The notes beneath the pieces are model-generated. The model was given only the letters and a program-made list of their open reading frames with translations. It had not been told where the DNA came from and made no database searches. The position numbers and the translations under genes are program-made. This document shows positions 41,836 to 51,049 of a stretch of 64,000 nt of DNA, piece after piece. The first letter of the stretch is position 1. Each line of letters opens with the position of its first letter. This stretch comes from Oscillibacter ruminantium GH1 (GTDB lineage Bacteria > Bacillota > Clostridia > Oscillospirales > Oscillospiraceae), in the NCBI RefSeq assembly GCF_000307265.1, contig NZ_DF158896.1, positions 751,735 through 815,734 of the forward strand. Reading direction: 5' to 3'.

Positions 41836-43665
41836 TTAACCTCCTATTCCCTTGTCCAGACTTGCGCCGGTGACTTTGTTGACAAGGGCGTTGCAAACGA
41901 GAATGGTAAGGATCAAAATCAGATTGATACCGCTGGAGAAGGCGTAAAGCCCCATTTCGTCGAAATAGTCCAGCGTGGTGGCGAGGACGAAGCCCTGTAC
42001 GCACAGCAGCATGAACAGGCTCAACTCCCGCAGGCAGGTCATGAAGGGGAGCAGGTAGCCGCTGATGATGGAGGACTTCTGAATGGGAATGATGATGCGG
42101 GTCATCCGCTTGATCCAAGGGATATCCTGAATGATGGCGGCCTCTTCGATCTCGCCGGAGAGCTGAAGCATGGAGTTCAGGCTTGACCGGCTGGCAAAGG
42201 GAATATATTTAATGGTGCCCACGATAATGAGCAGTGTGTACGTATTAAAAAGGTTCACATACTTGTTGGAAAACAGGATGAAAAACGCCACGCCCACGGC
42301 GATGGAGGGCATCAGATACGGTAAAAACGCCACCGCGTTGACATAGTTGGCCCATTTACTTCGTCGGGTCTTGGCCACGGCGTAACCGATCATCGTGCCG
42401 ATGGTGCCCGCCAGCAGGGCGCAGCACACGGAAACCAAAATAGTGCCTTTGAAGGCGTGCCAGATGGTTTCGTTGTGAAGGATACCCTTTTGGCCGTACA
42501 TTCCGTTTTCCGTGATGTTCTCGCTGGTGGTCCACCACTTGGTGGTCAGGTTGGAGCTGTCCCCGGTGTAGAGGAAGCTGTAATCCCCCGGGTTAGGCAG
42601 GAATGTCTCAAACGCGAAGGAGACAATGGGGAAGATGCTGGTGAAAAACGTCACCGCGATCAGCGCGGCCGCAATCACGTGCTTTCCCACGCGGCCCAGA
42701 TTGATTTTGGAGGTCTGACCGGATTTGCCGGTAACGGTGGTGTAGTTCTTCCGGCTGCGCAGACTCATTTGATTCATAAACATGATCGCCACGCCGAATA
42801 CCATCATGATGATCGCCAAAACACTGGCCTCGCCGGTATACTTGGAGTTCAGGGAGACATATTTTGTGGCGAGGGTGGTCAGCCCCAGATAGTGGGGCAC
42901 AGGATAGGAACCCATGGAGCTGCCAAACACCAGCAGGATGGTGGAGAGAATGGCGGGCTTGACCATAGGAAGGGTAATTTTAAACATGGTCTTCCACTTG
43001 GGCGTGTCCAGAATTGTGGCCGCTTCTTCCAAATTTGCATCCATATTGCGGAAAATGCCGCCGATAAGGATGTAGGCAAAGGGGGCGTAGTGCAATCCCA
43101 GCACCACAAGACTGGGGAACAGGCCCTTGCACCACCAGATGGGCATCTGAACGCCCAGTGTGGCGGCCAGCAATCCGTTGGATGTGCCGGTGACGACGTT
43201 GGAGTTAAACAGGTTCTGCCACACCACGGCCAGCGTCCACTGGGGCATGATGTAGGGGAAGATGAAGATGGAACTGAGGTAGCGGCGGCAGGAGAGATTC
43301 GTGCGGGTGATGAGAAACGCGAACAGCCCGCCGAACAAAATTGCCACCACACAGGTTCCCACCGCCAGCAGCACGGTGTTGATGAGCGGCGTCCACAAAT
43401 TGCTCATCGCCAGACGGCTGGTGAACAGGTCAATGTAGTTGATCAGGGTGTATCCGCTGGCCTTGCCGGTGAGATAGGCGTCAATGGTGCCGGCGTGGAT
43501 TTTAAAGGTATCCTGCACGATGGCGATGATGGGGGCCACGGTGGTCACCGTCAGCACGATGCCCATCAACAACAGGATTACATTGTGGGGTTTGGAGAGA
43601 TAGGTTTTTACCTTGTTGAGCCGAATGGCGGACTTGCCGGCGCTCACAGTAGACGACTGGTTCAT
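41836..43665 (-). CDS. Fused two-domain ABC importer permease (AfuB/FbpB-like)
   Basis: The 609-residue protein contains two binding-protein-dependent permease domains in one chain, about twelve transmembrane helices. The coupling EAA loops are visible as NLEEAATILDTPKWKTMFKITLP in the first half and EIEEAAIIQDIPWIKRMTRIIIP in the second. Fused permeases of this type belong to the FbpB/AfuB group. It follows the binding-protein gene after a strong stem-loop that may lower its expression relative to the binding protein. The ATPase gene follows at once. Confidence 0.92.
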   Translation of the reverse strand: MNQSSTVSAGKSAIRLNKVKTYLSKPHNVILLLMGIVLTVTTVAPIIAIVQDTFKIHAGTIDAYLTGKASGYTLINYIDLFTSRLAMSNLWTPLINTVLLAVGTCVVAILFGGLFAFLITRTNLSCRRYLSSIFIFPYIMPQWTLAVVWQNLFNSNVVTGTSNGLLAATLGVQMPIWWCKGLFPSLVVLGLHYAPFAYILIGGIFRNMDANLEEAATILDTPKWKTMFKITLPMVKPAILSTILLVFGSSMGSYPVPHYLGLTTLATKYVSLNSKYTGEASVLAIIMMVFGVAIMFMNQMSLRSRKNYTTVTGKSGQTSKINLGRVGKHVIAAALIAVTFFTSIFPIVSFAFETFLPNPGDYSFLYTGDSSNLTTKWWTTSENITENGMYGQKGILHNETIWHAFKGTILVSVCCALLAGTIGTMIGYAVAKTRRSKWANYVNAVAFLPYLMPSIAVGVAFFILFSNKYVNLFNTYTLLIIVGTIKYIPFASRSSLNSMLQLSGEIEEAAIIQDIPWIKRMTRIIIPIQKSSIISGYLLPFMTCLRELSLFMLLCVQGFVLATTLDYFDEMGLYAFSSGINLILILTILVCNALVNKVTGASLDKGIGG

Positions 43666-43763
43666 AGAAGACCATTCCTTTCCCGGACTTGGTGCGGGGT
43701 GCGGCAGGCCGCTCCCACAGGACCGCCTGCGGCGGTATATGCGGACTGGAGCATGGGGTTGAG

Positions 43764-43813
43764 AAAAAGCGCCCCTGACGGTTATTGAAAGCCACCCGTC
43801 AGGGGCACTTTTT
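43764..43813 (-). terminator. Attenuating stem-loop between binding protein and permease genes
   Basis: AAAAAGCGCCCCTGACGG and CCGTCAGGGGCACTTTTT form a long stem around a 14-base loop. On the minus strand it ends in a T run. It lies 25 bases after the binding-protein stop codon. Confidence 0.8.
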
Positions 43814-43837
43814 ACATCGCTTTAAAGATGGGAGGAA

Positions 43838-45217
43838 TTAACCCGCGCTGTACTTGGTCAGAAGTTCGATCCAGCTGCCCACCGTGAAGGCCACGGAGTT
43901 GCAGTAGGTGGGGTCTTCCAAAACCAGCTTGCCGTCGCCGGTCCACCAGTCATAGCCCCGGTCGTTCTTGGCGGGGAAGGTGTCCACGCCGTCCACAAAG
44001 CCACCCTTCTGATGCTGATAGGTGGCCTCGGTGGCCTCAGCCACGGTGGGGTTGGCGGAGTAACCGCCCATGTCCTTGCCCCAGGCGGAGAAGCCGTCTT
44101 CGGTGCAGGTCATGTAGGCGAGGAAGGCGCAAGCGGTCCAAGGCAGGGGGGAGTTGTCGGTGACGAACAGATAGTGGCAGTAGCCAAAGCCGCCGATGCC
44201 GGTGTAGCCATCCTGATAGGCGGCCACGTTCACGTTGTTGACGGAAACTGTGGCGGACTCTTCAACGGAGCGGAGCTTGGAGTACACCAGCAGGCCGAAC
44301 TGATCGGTGGCGGACTGGTCCACCAGCGTGTTGCAGATGGGGCCGTCGTCAGTCTGGGCGTTGTAGCTCTCGACCCAAAGTTTGATCCATGCCAGAGCGT
44401 ATTTGCCGTTCTCGCCCAGCCCCAGATCAGAAGCGTCGGTAGCCATCTCGTCGATGACGGGCTGGAAGTATGCCTGCTCGTCGGCGGACAGGGCGTCAAA
44501 CGCCTCTTTCAGCCAGCCGGCGTAAGTATCCTCCGTGAGCATATACAGGAAGTTCTTGCCCACGATTTCGGAGTCGATATCCATGTACAGACCGTGCTCG
44601 CCCTCGGCCACAAAATCCCAGCAGTTGTCATAGGTCTTGGAGCCGGTGTTGTTGTATAGGAAGACCTTGTTCAAAGTCTGCAAGGGGAGGAAACCGGTGT
44701 ACGCATCGGCGGTAGTGCCGTTGGCATCGGCCCAGTCCTTGGGGATGAAGGTGTCCAGCACACCGGGCTGAACCATCTTGCTCTCGATCTGGTTGCCGTC
44801 CTGAATCAGGGTCATGGAATAGGTACCGGTCTCCTTCAGCGCGTCGGCGGTGAGCTGATCGAAGATCTTGTTGTTCTTGGGCTGCTGCCAGTCATACTCC
44901 ATGGTATAGCTGGGGTCGATGGACTGCAGATACTCAATGAACAGGGGAAGTGCGGTCTTGCCGCGGCTGGAGTTGCCCACGCCGTAGAAGGTTTTTCCGT
45001 TGGACTCCTCAATGGCCTTCTGAGCCAGTTCATCCAGAGTCATTCCCTCGGCCTCTGCGATAATCTTCTGGGTGGCGGTGAGTTCGGCGGCGGGTTCCGT
45101 GGCAGAGCCGGAGCCGGAACCGGCAGGGGCGGAAGCGGCGGGCTGCGTGCCGCAGCCGGCCAGCAGTGCCGATGCCATAGCCAGTGTCAGAGTCAGTGCA
45201 AGAAACCTCTTTTTCAT
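43838..45217 (-). CDS. ABC importer substrate-binding lipoprotein
   Basis: The 459-residue lipoprotein (lipobox LLAGCG, followed by an Ala/Ser/Gly linker) is larger than most FbpA-type proteins. It has binding-protein features such as KTFYGVGNSSRGKTALPLF, the central LPLQTLNKVFLYNNTGSKTY and the C-terminal GYCHYLFVTDNSPLPWTACA. It heads the importer operon (binding protein, stem-loop, fused permease, ATPase). The ligand is not recognisable from sequence. The start follows GGAGGACAT. The promoter has a good -10 box but a poor -35 box, suggesting activator control. Confidence 0.88.
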   Translation of the reverse strand: MKKRFLALTLTLAMASALLAGCGTQPAASAPAGSGSGSATEPAAELTATQKIIAEAEGMTLDELAQKAIEESNGKTFYGVGNSSRGKTALPLFIEYLQSIDPSYTMEYDWQQPKNNKIFDQLTADALKETGTYSMTLIQDGNQIESKMVQPGVLDTFIPKDWADANGTTADAYTGFLPLQTLNKVFLYNNTGSKTYDNCWDFVAEGEHGLYMDIDSEIVGKNFLYMLTEDTYAGWLKEAFDALSADEQAYFQPVIDEMATDASDLGLGENGKYALAWIKLWVESYNAQTDDGPICNTLVDQSATDQFGLLVYSKLRSVEESATVSVNNVNVAAYQDGYTGIGGFGYCHYLFVTDNSPLPWTACAFLAYMTCTEDGFSAWGKDMGGYSANPTVAEATEATYQHQKGGFVDGVDTFPAKNDRGYDWWTGDGKLVLEDPTYCNSVAFTVGSWIELLTKYSAG

Positions 45218-45291
45218 GTGCTGATGTCCTCCTCCAAAATGTTTTTTTGTTGCGTAACGAGCATTTTGCTTACGTCAGTCTCTGGTTACAT

Positions 45292-45430
45292 TTTATAGAG
45301 GCAAGAGGAAAAATTCTACTGGACAAATCTGATGTTATTTGTGAAAAACCGCTTTTTTGAACAAACTGCACATTCGAAATGAAAAATAGCAGAGCTGTTA
45401 TGAACGACCTGCACAGTTGTGCGAAAGAAA
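45292..45430 (-). promoter_or_regulatory. Activator-type promoter region of the importer operon
   Basis: On the minus strand TATAAAAT (45290-45297) lacks a good -35 box. Two direct repeats reading GAACnAnCTGCACA with downstream GAAAnGAAAAA (plus-strand positions 45359 and 45402) lie 43 bases apart, about four helical turns, at roughly -70 and -115. This is a plausible binding region for the nearby YesN-type regulator. Confidence 0.45.
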
Positions 45431-45981
45431 AACGCCCGCAAATCGGGTCGATTTTGGCCGATATGCGAGCACGCGAGGAAAAAATTACGTAAACAAATGG
45501 CCGGGCGGCGGGAGATGTCCGCAGGGTGCGACCTGTCTGGCAGAAAGCCGACGCGGAGAGGGGACCGTCAGTACGTCGGATACCGGCATGGAGGATAGCG
45601 CACCGTCCAGCCCCGAAAAGCACCCATGGGACCTATGGCAACACCGAACAAAGAACACCTAGCGGTTTTACGCACAGCTTGCATGCATATTTTTGGCCAT
45701 ACATTAGTATGGCGGCAAAATTCCGATACAATCTGACTGCACAATCTGTCCGCAATCTCTGTGCGGTGTTACCCTATAAAAATAGCGGTGTGCATTAAAA
45801 GAAAAAAGTGGTAAAATGAACGTGTAAATAAAAATCATCCTCTTCAAACAAAATTGAAAACAGAAGACGCAACATAAATTTCGGCTTGTTGCAAAAGCTG
45901 ATGAAACGGTCAAAGCGGAGACATTTATCCCCGCGCTGTTCCAGACGGAACGCCAGCACACAAACGGAGGAGATGCGATTG
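45431..45981. other. Intergenic region with a MITE copy
   Basis: This stretch between the divergent importer and amidohydrolase genes holds a 137-base MITE-like element (listed separately). The remaining sequence has no ORF with a ribosome binding site and no recognised RNA. Confidence 0.6.
45637..45773. mobile_element. MITE-like element, copy 1
   Basis: The element begins GGCAACACCGAACAAAGA and ends TCTCTGTGCGGTGTTACC, so the ends form an imperfect terminal inverted repeat. It is flanked by the direct repeat CTAT on both sides (45633-45636 and 45774-45777). It shares most of its sequence with a second copy at 53216-53361. It carries no gene. Confidence 0.85.
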
Positions 45982-47520
45982 ATGAGAACTCTATTTTATA
46001 ACGGAAATATCCTGACGCTGGAAGACGAAGTGCCACAGCAGGCCATGTTGGTGGAAAACGATACAATTCGAGCGGTTGGCAAAAACGAGGAGCTGGAAAC
46101 CGCGGCGCCGGACGCGGAGAAAGTGGACCTGAAAGGCGCAACCGTTTTGCCGGGATTTATCGACGCCCACAGTCATCTCTCTTCCTATGCAAACACGCTT
46201 TTACAGGCCTCGCTTACGCAAGCGGATTCCTTTCAGTCGGTCGTGGAACTGCTGCGCGCGTTTGCAAAGGACAATGCCCTGAAACCGGGACAGTGGCTGA
46301 TCGGAAACGGCTATGACCACAACAAGCTGCGGGAAAAAGAGCACCCTACGAAGCAGCTGCTTGACGAGGCGTTCCCGGATAATCCGGTTGTGCTGCTGCA
46401 CCAATCGGGCCATTTCGGCGTGTTCAACACCGCCGGACTGGAGATTGCGGAGCTGACGGGAAAGGATCGCGACGGTTATCTGGAAGAAACCGTATTTGTA
46501 GACGCGGTGAAAAAGCTGCCCATGCCGGCTCCAGAACAGCTGATGAGCGCATACAAGCAGGCGCTTGCGCACTATGCCTCCTTCGGGATCACCACCATCC
46601 AGGAAGGCTTGATGGTCGAGCAGATGCTGCCGCTCTATCAAATGCTGCTGGCTCAAAACGCGCTGACGCTGGATGTGGTGGGGTATCCGCAGCTTGACGA
46701 TGAAAAACTGTTTTACGATGCGTTTCCCGACAGCGCCGCCGGATATGTGAACGGCTTTCGGCTGGGCGGGTATAAAACCATTCTGGACGGTTCTCCTCAG
46801 GGCAGAACCGCTTGGATGAAAACGCCGTATGTCGGTTCGGACGACTGCTTTGGCGTGTCCTCCATGACCGACGAGCAGGTCTTGGCGGCCTTGCGCAAGG
46901 CGGTTGCGGACGGGCGGCAGCTGCTGGCCCACTGCAATGGGGACGCCGCGGTGGAACAATTGCTGTCCGCCGCCGAAAAGATCGCGGATAAGCAGGCGCT
47001 GGCGGCGATCCGCCCCGTGATTATCCACGCCCAGCTGCTGGAAACGGCCCAGCTGCCCCGAGTCAAGGAACTGGGGTTTCTGCCGTCGTTCTTCGTGGCG
47101 CACTGCTATTATTGGGGCGATGTGCACATCCAAAACTTCGGTATGGCGCGGGCCGAAACCATCAGCCCGGCCAAAAGCGCGCTGGAGCAGGGAATCCGGT
47201 TCACGTTCCATCAGGACACACCGGTGCTTGAACCGGATATGCTGCGGACCGTGTGGTGTGCCGTGAACCGAAAGACAAAAGACGGCGTTCTGCTGGGCGA
47301 GGCGGAGCGGATTTCTGCGCTGGACGCACTGAAAGCGGTCACGATCAACGCGGCCTATCAATATGGAGAGGAAGCCTCCAAGGGTACGCTTGCACCCGGA
47401 AAGAAAGCGGATTTTGTCGTTTTGGAGCAGGACCCCCTGCAAGTACCCTCTGAAGAAATTGCCGATATCCCCATCTTGCAGACCTATAAGTCCGGAAAGT
47501 GCATTTACAAGAAAATTTAA
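45982..47520 (+). CDS. Amidohydrolase family 3 protein (YtcJ-like)
   Basis: The 512-residue protein is a metal-dependent amidohydrolase of the YtcJ group. It has FYNGNILTLEDE at the start, the metal-binding HSH in VLPGFIDAHSHLSSYA, later LLAHCNGDAAVEQLLSA and IIHAQLLETAQL with His ligands, and the C-terminal TINAAYQYGEEASKGTLAPG, followed by KADFVVLEQDP. The TIM-barrel core lies at about 55-440, with the small beta-sandwich at both ends. The start at 45982 follows CGGAGGAG. Substrate is unknown. YtcJ-like proteins hydrolyse amides or carbamates. Confidence 0.9.
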   Translation: MRTLFYNGNILTLEDEVPQQAMLVENDTIRAVGKNEELETAAPDAEKVDLKGATVLPGFIDAHSHLSSYANTLLQASLTQADSFQSVVELLRAFAKDNALKPGQWLIGNGYDHNKLREKEHPTKQLLDEAFPDNPVVLLHQSGHFGVFNTAGLEIAELTGKDRDGYLEETVFVDAVKKLPMPAPEQLMSAYKQALAHYASFGITTIQEGLMVEQMLPLYQMLLAQNALTLDVVGYPQLDDEKLFYDAFPDSAAGYVNGFRLGGYKTILDGSPQGRTAWMKTPYVGSDDCFGVSSMTDEQVLAALRKAVADGRQLLAHCNGDAAVEQLLSAAEKIADKQALAAIRPVIIHAQLLETAQLPRVKELGFLPSFFVAHCYYWGDVHIQNFGMARAETISPAKSALEQGIRFTFHQDTPVLEPDMLRTVWCAVNRKTKDGVLLGEAERISALDALKAVTINAAYQYGEEASKGTLAPGKKADFVVLEQDPLQVPSEEIADIPILQTYKSGKCIYKKI

Positions 47521-47629
47521 AGCGCAATTGGCACTGGAATTTCCTTATGATATTGAAAAGTATTGCAACGGAAAAGATGAATTTGTCAAACAGTTAGAAA
47601 GAAACGCTTTGCAGTGGAAGAATCAATAA
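47519..47629 (+). pseudogene. Remnant of a GrpB (UPF0157) family gene, 3' end
   Basis: A reading of 36 codons ending at 47629 gives ALEFPYDIEKYCNGKDEFVK and QLERNALQW, which closely resembles the C-terminal end of GrpB family proteins. The rest of the gene is absent: upstream sequence is the end of the amidohydrolase gene in another frame. There is no start codon with a ribosome binding site. It is a truncated relic left by a deletion. The following 110 bases (47631-47741) are also open in one frame (LPFYWKELGYSRRGVV...) without a recognised family. Confidence 0.6.
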
Positions 47630-47792
47630 CCTCCCATTTTACTGGAAAGAGCTTGGATACTCTCGCCGGGGTGTGGTGCGCAATGCGCTTCGACTGCCTA
47701 ATATTTGGAATCCTGACATCACACCGCACAAGAAGTCATGAAGGGCGGAGCGCAGCGCGATAGAATCACATCATGCGGAAGGAGATGGAAAG

Positions 47793-48668
47793 ATGGATTG
47801 GATCACGGGGATTCAGCGGGCGCTGGACTATACAGAGACGCATCTGACCGGAGAAATCGACTATGAAACCGCGGCGAAAGAGGCCTGCTCGTCGGTGTTT
47901 CATTTCCAGCGGATGTTTACCATGCTCTGTGGGTTTTCGCTGGGCGATTACATTCGGATGCGCCGCCTGACGTTGGCCGCCGAGGACTTGATGCGTATGA
48001 ATGACAAGGTGATCGACATCGCGCTCAAGTACGGCTATGACACCCCCGAGAGCTTTTCCCGTGCCTTCACCCGGTTCCATGGCATTACGCCCACGGAAGC
48101 GCGCCACGGCGGAAACGTCAAATCTTTCTCCAGACTCTCCGTAAAACTGATTTTATCGGGAGGCAGTACCATGGATTACAGGATCGAAAAGAAAGACGCA
48201 TTTAAAATTATCTGCAAAAAGAAGCAGGTGACCAAACCTCAGGGCGATACCGCCGCAGCGGATATCCACGTATTCTGGAACGAGTGCAGTGCAGACGGCA
48301 CGATGGACGCGATTTGCAAATACGGCAAGTTCGACCATCTGAACGGCGTGCTGGGCATTTGTTTTTCAGAGGAGCTGGCGGATTCCGGATTTCCCTATGG
48401 CATCGGCGCGGAATATAACGGCACACCGCTGAATGGCCAAAAACTGGACATCATTGAGATTCCGGCTTATACCTATGCGGTATTTACCTGCCGAGGCAAG
48501 ATGCCTGAGGCATTCAAGGACACCTACAAGAAGATCTGCACGGAGTTCTTTCCCCAGAGCAACTATGAGTACGGGCAGGGTGTGGAGCTGGAGGTCTATC
48601 CTTCGGCGGACGTGCAGAACCCGGACTACACCTGCGAGATTTGGATCGCGGTGAAGGAGAAAAAGTAA
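47793..48668 (+). CDS. AraC family regulator with GyrI-like effector domain
   Basis: The 291-residue protein starts with an AraC-type double helix-turn-helix (about 5-108), with SSVFHFQRMFTMLCGFSLGDY and IDIALKYGYDTPESFSRAFTRFHG. It ends in a GyrI-like small-molecule binding domain (about 125-290). Such regulators bind drugs, dyes or metabolites. The start at 47793 follows GGAAGGAGATGG. No obvious target gene adjoins it. A similar regulator is encoded at 55474-56328. Confidence 0.92.
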   Translation: MDWITGIQRALDYTETHLTGEIDYETAAKEACSSVFHFQRMFTMLCGFSLGDYIRMRRLTLAAEDLMRMNDKVIDIALKYGYDTPESFSRAFTRFHGITPTEARHGGNVKSFSRLSVKLILSGGSTMDYRIEKKDAFKIICKKKQVTKPQGDTAAADIHVFWNECSADGTMDAICKYGKFDHLNGVLGICFSEELADSGFPYGIGAEYNGTPLNGQKLDIIEIPAYTYAVFTCRGKMPEAFKDTYKKICTEFFPQSNYEYGQGVELEVYPSADVQNPDYTCEIWIAVKEKK

Positions 48669-48704
48669 ACGGTTCAGCCAAAACGGACTGCGCATCATCA
48701 GAAA

Positions 48705-48742
48705 AAGAAACCGCCGGAGCTGACCGCTCCGGCAGTTTCTTC
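48705..48742 (+). terminator. Terminator after the AraC-type gene
   Basis: AAGAAACCGCCGGAGC and GCTCCGGCAGTTTCTT form a stem with one bulge and a short loop. Confidence 0.75.
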
Positions 48743-48780
48743 GTATCAACCACTGTTTTCACATAGAAGGAGGATTTCAA

Positions 48781-49350
48781 ATGAATCGCAATACGCTTGC
48801 CATGGTACACGAGTTTGTGCGCCAATACGTCCCGGAGGGCGGACTTTGCATCGACGCAACTGCGGGCAAGGGTCGGGACACGGCTCTGCTGTGCCGGCTG
48901 GCGGGACAGCGGGGGCGCGTCATCGCGTTCGATATTCAACCGGACGCTGTGGCGCAGACCCGCGCTCTGCTGGCGCAGGAGGGGCTGGAAGCGCAGGTGA
49001 TTCTGGACAGCCATGCAAATATGGAGCAGTATGCCAAGCCCGAGACGGTGGACTGCGTGATGTTCAACTTCGGCCGCCTGCCCAGCGGCGATCCCCAGAT
49101 TTTCACACAGGCAAACTCCTCTGTCCGGGCTATTGACGCGGCGCTCCGGCTGTTAAAGCCCGGCGGAGTGATGGCGATTGCCCTCTATTACGGAAAGGAA
49201 AACGGATTCGAGGAGAGGAATGCCGTGCTGGAGCATTTAAAAACGCTGGATGACCGGGCGTTTTCCGTGTTGTGCTGCGCGTGGAGCAACCGGCGGGGCG
49301 AACCGCCCATGCCGATCTTCGTCTGGAAGGAATGCGCAGCAAAGGGCTGA
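48781..49350 (+). CDS. mnmM: tRNA (mnm5s2U34)-methyltransferase MnmM
   Basis: The 189-residue class I SAM methyltransferase matches the YtqB/MnmM family, which methylates the wobble uridine precursor nm5s2U34 in Gram-positive bacteria. SAM motif I is CIDATAGKGRDTALLC (24-39), followed by AFDIQPDAV, and FNFGRLPSGDPQIFT, with the family-typical tail LYYGKENGFEERNAVLEHLKTLD. The start follows AGAAGGAGG. Older annotations call it rRNA methylase. Confidence 0.88.
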   Translation: MNRNTLAMVHEFVRQYVPEGGLCIDATAGKGRDTALLCRLAGQRGRVIAFDIQPDAVAQTRALLAQEGLEAQVILDSHANMEQYAKPETVDCVMFNFGRLPSGDPQIFTQANSSVRAIDAALRLLKPGGVMAIALYYGKENGFEERNAVLEHLKTLDDRAFSVLCCAWSNRRGEPPMPIFVWKECAAKG

Positions 49351-49363
49351 CCATCCGCCGCGC

Positions 49364-51049
49364 CTATTCCATGGCAAACCGCCGCCGGTCAATCTTCAGC
49401 ACGATCCACAAAAGACCATAGCACAGAAGAATCAGCAGGGAGCCATAGGCCAGAGAGATGCCCACCTTGTATTCCTGCATATTGGTGACCACGCTGACGG
49501 AGATGGGCCGGTTGTACACCCCGTACAGCAGGGCGGACATGGTGTACTCTCCCATGGTGCGGACAAAGACGAGAATCGCGCCGGAGAGGATACCCGAGAC
49601 GATATTAGGCAGAATGATCTGGAAAAAACGGCGGAATGTGCCCGCGCCCAGACTGCGGGCGGCCTCCTCAGTGGTGACGCTGATGCCGCTCATGGCCACG
49701 CGGTTGGAACTGAGCAGCAGCGGCAGGGCCACAATGGTATAGGCGATGGGCAGAATCCAGAAGGTGCCGATGAGAGAGCGGCCAAAGGCAAAAACGCTCT
49801 CCACGTTAAATACATTGATTAAGTTGATGGCAATGACGCTGGCCGGCATACTCCAAGGCAGCATCAGCAGTGTCTCCATGGAGCGAACCAGCCGGGTGGG
49901 GTTCCTGCGTTCCCAATAGGCCACCGGCAGTGTCAGCACCAAACCCACAAGCACTGCAAGCAGGGACATGTTCACGCTGTTGAGCATGGGGCGGAGCACC
50001 CGGGGCTTTTCAAAAATGGTCAGATAGTTTTCCAGCGTGAAGGCACAGGGGAAGATGTCCGTCATAATCGAGCGAGTCTCAATAAAGGACAGGTAGAAAA
50101 TTGCCAGAACAGGCAGAACCACCAGCACAACCTGAAGGATTACCAGAGCCGAAAGCCCCCGCCGCAGCCAAGAGGCGCGTTTAGTTTCCATGTGGAAATA
50201 TGCGGACTTCACGGAAATTTCCCAAGCGTACTTTTTACTGTAATGGGTCAGAACCACAGTCATCAAAAGGCCGATCACCAGCAGGACCGCAACCTGAATC
50301 GAGGCCAGCGCCATCTGATTGTTGGCCTTGGCCTTGACGATCTGCATACTCAGCACTTTAAAGCTGCCGCCAATGAGGCTGGGGGCCGAATAGGCGCTGA
50401 TGGCGGAGATGAACGTGGTCAGGGCTGAGATCACAATTGCCGGACGAATCACCGGAAAAATTGCATCCCGGATGACGGCAAACGTACCGCCGCCGAAGCT
50501 GCGGATGGAGTCCACCACGTTTTTATCCACATACCGCAGGGCCGTGTAGACGTTCAGATAAAAGTACACATATTGGGTATAGGCCAGTACGAACAAAATG
50601 CCGCCAAAGCCGCTGAACCGATAAGGTGGGGTAGAGAGGTGAAACGCCGATTCCAGCAGTTTGGTGATGATCCCGCTTTCGCCATAGAGCTGGATAAACG
50701 CAATGACAATAATCACGCCGGGGATCATCACGGGACTGAGCAGCAAAATGTGGAGGAGCTTTTGGTGTCTGCGGCACAAAAAACGCATATAAACCGCCAG
50801 CGCAGTGCCCACCGTGCCGCAGACCAGCACTGCGAATGCGCCCACCAGCACGGTGTTGCGGATCACCAGCCGATTTTGGGGATTGGAAAAATACGCGCGA
50901 TACCCGGCGAGGCCAAACCCGCTCTCTGTGGAAAAGGACTGCACCACAGTTTGCGCCATGGGATAGAGGATATAGCCGACAATCAGCCACAACAGCAGTC
51001 CGGAAAAGACCGCCCGCGCCAGCGTTTGTACCGAATGGCGCTGTCTCAT
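49364..51049 (-). CDS. Fused two-domain ABC importer permease, second system
   Basis: The 561-residue protein has two permease domains with about twelve transmembrane helices. EAA-type loops are NVVDSIRSFGGGTFAVIRDAIFP (first half) and TEEAARSLGAGTFRRFFQIILP (second). It belongs to the FbpB/AfuB type, like the permease at 41836-43665 but clearly a different gene. The start overlaps the ATPase stop (ATGA). It is the last gene of a binding protein, ATPase, permease operon, an order that differs from the first system. Confidence 0.92.
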   Translation of the reverse strand: MRQRHSVQTLARAVFSGLLLWLIVGYILYPMAQTVVQSFSTESGFGLAGYRAYFSNPQNRLVIRNTVLVGAFAVLVCGTVGTALAVYMRFLCRRHQKLLHILLLSPVMIPGVIIVIAFIQLYGESGIITKLLESAFHLSTPPYRFSGFGGILFVLAYTQYVYFYLNVYTALRYVDKNVVDSIRSFGGGTFAVIRDAIFPVIRPAIVISALTTFISAISAYSAPSLIGGSFKVLSMQIVKAKANNQMALASIQVAVLLVIGLLMTVVLTHYSKKYAWEISVKSAYFHMETKRASWLRRGLSALVILQVVLVVLPVLAIFYLSFIETRSIMTDIFPCAFTLENYLTIFEKPRVLRPMLNSVNMSLLAVLVGLVLTLPVAYWERRNPTRLVRSMETLLMLPWSMPASVIAINLINVFNVESVFAFGRSLIGTFWILPIAYTIVALPLLLSSNRVAMSGISVTTEEAARSLGAGTFRRFFQIILPNIVSGILSGAILVFVRTMGEYTMSALLYGVYNRPISVSVVTNMQEYKVGISLAYGSLLILLCYGLLWIVLKIDRRRFAME

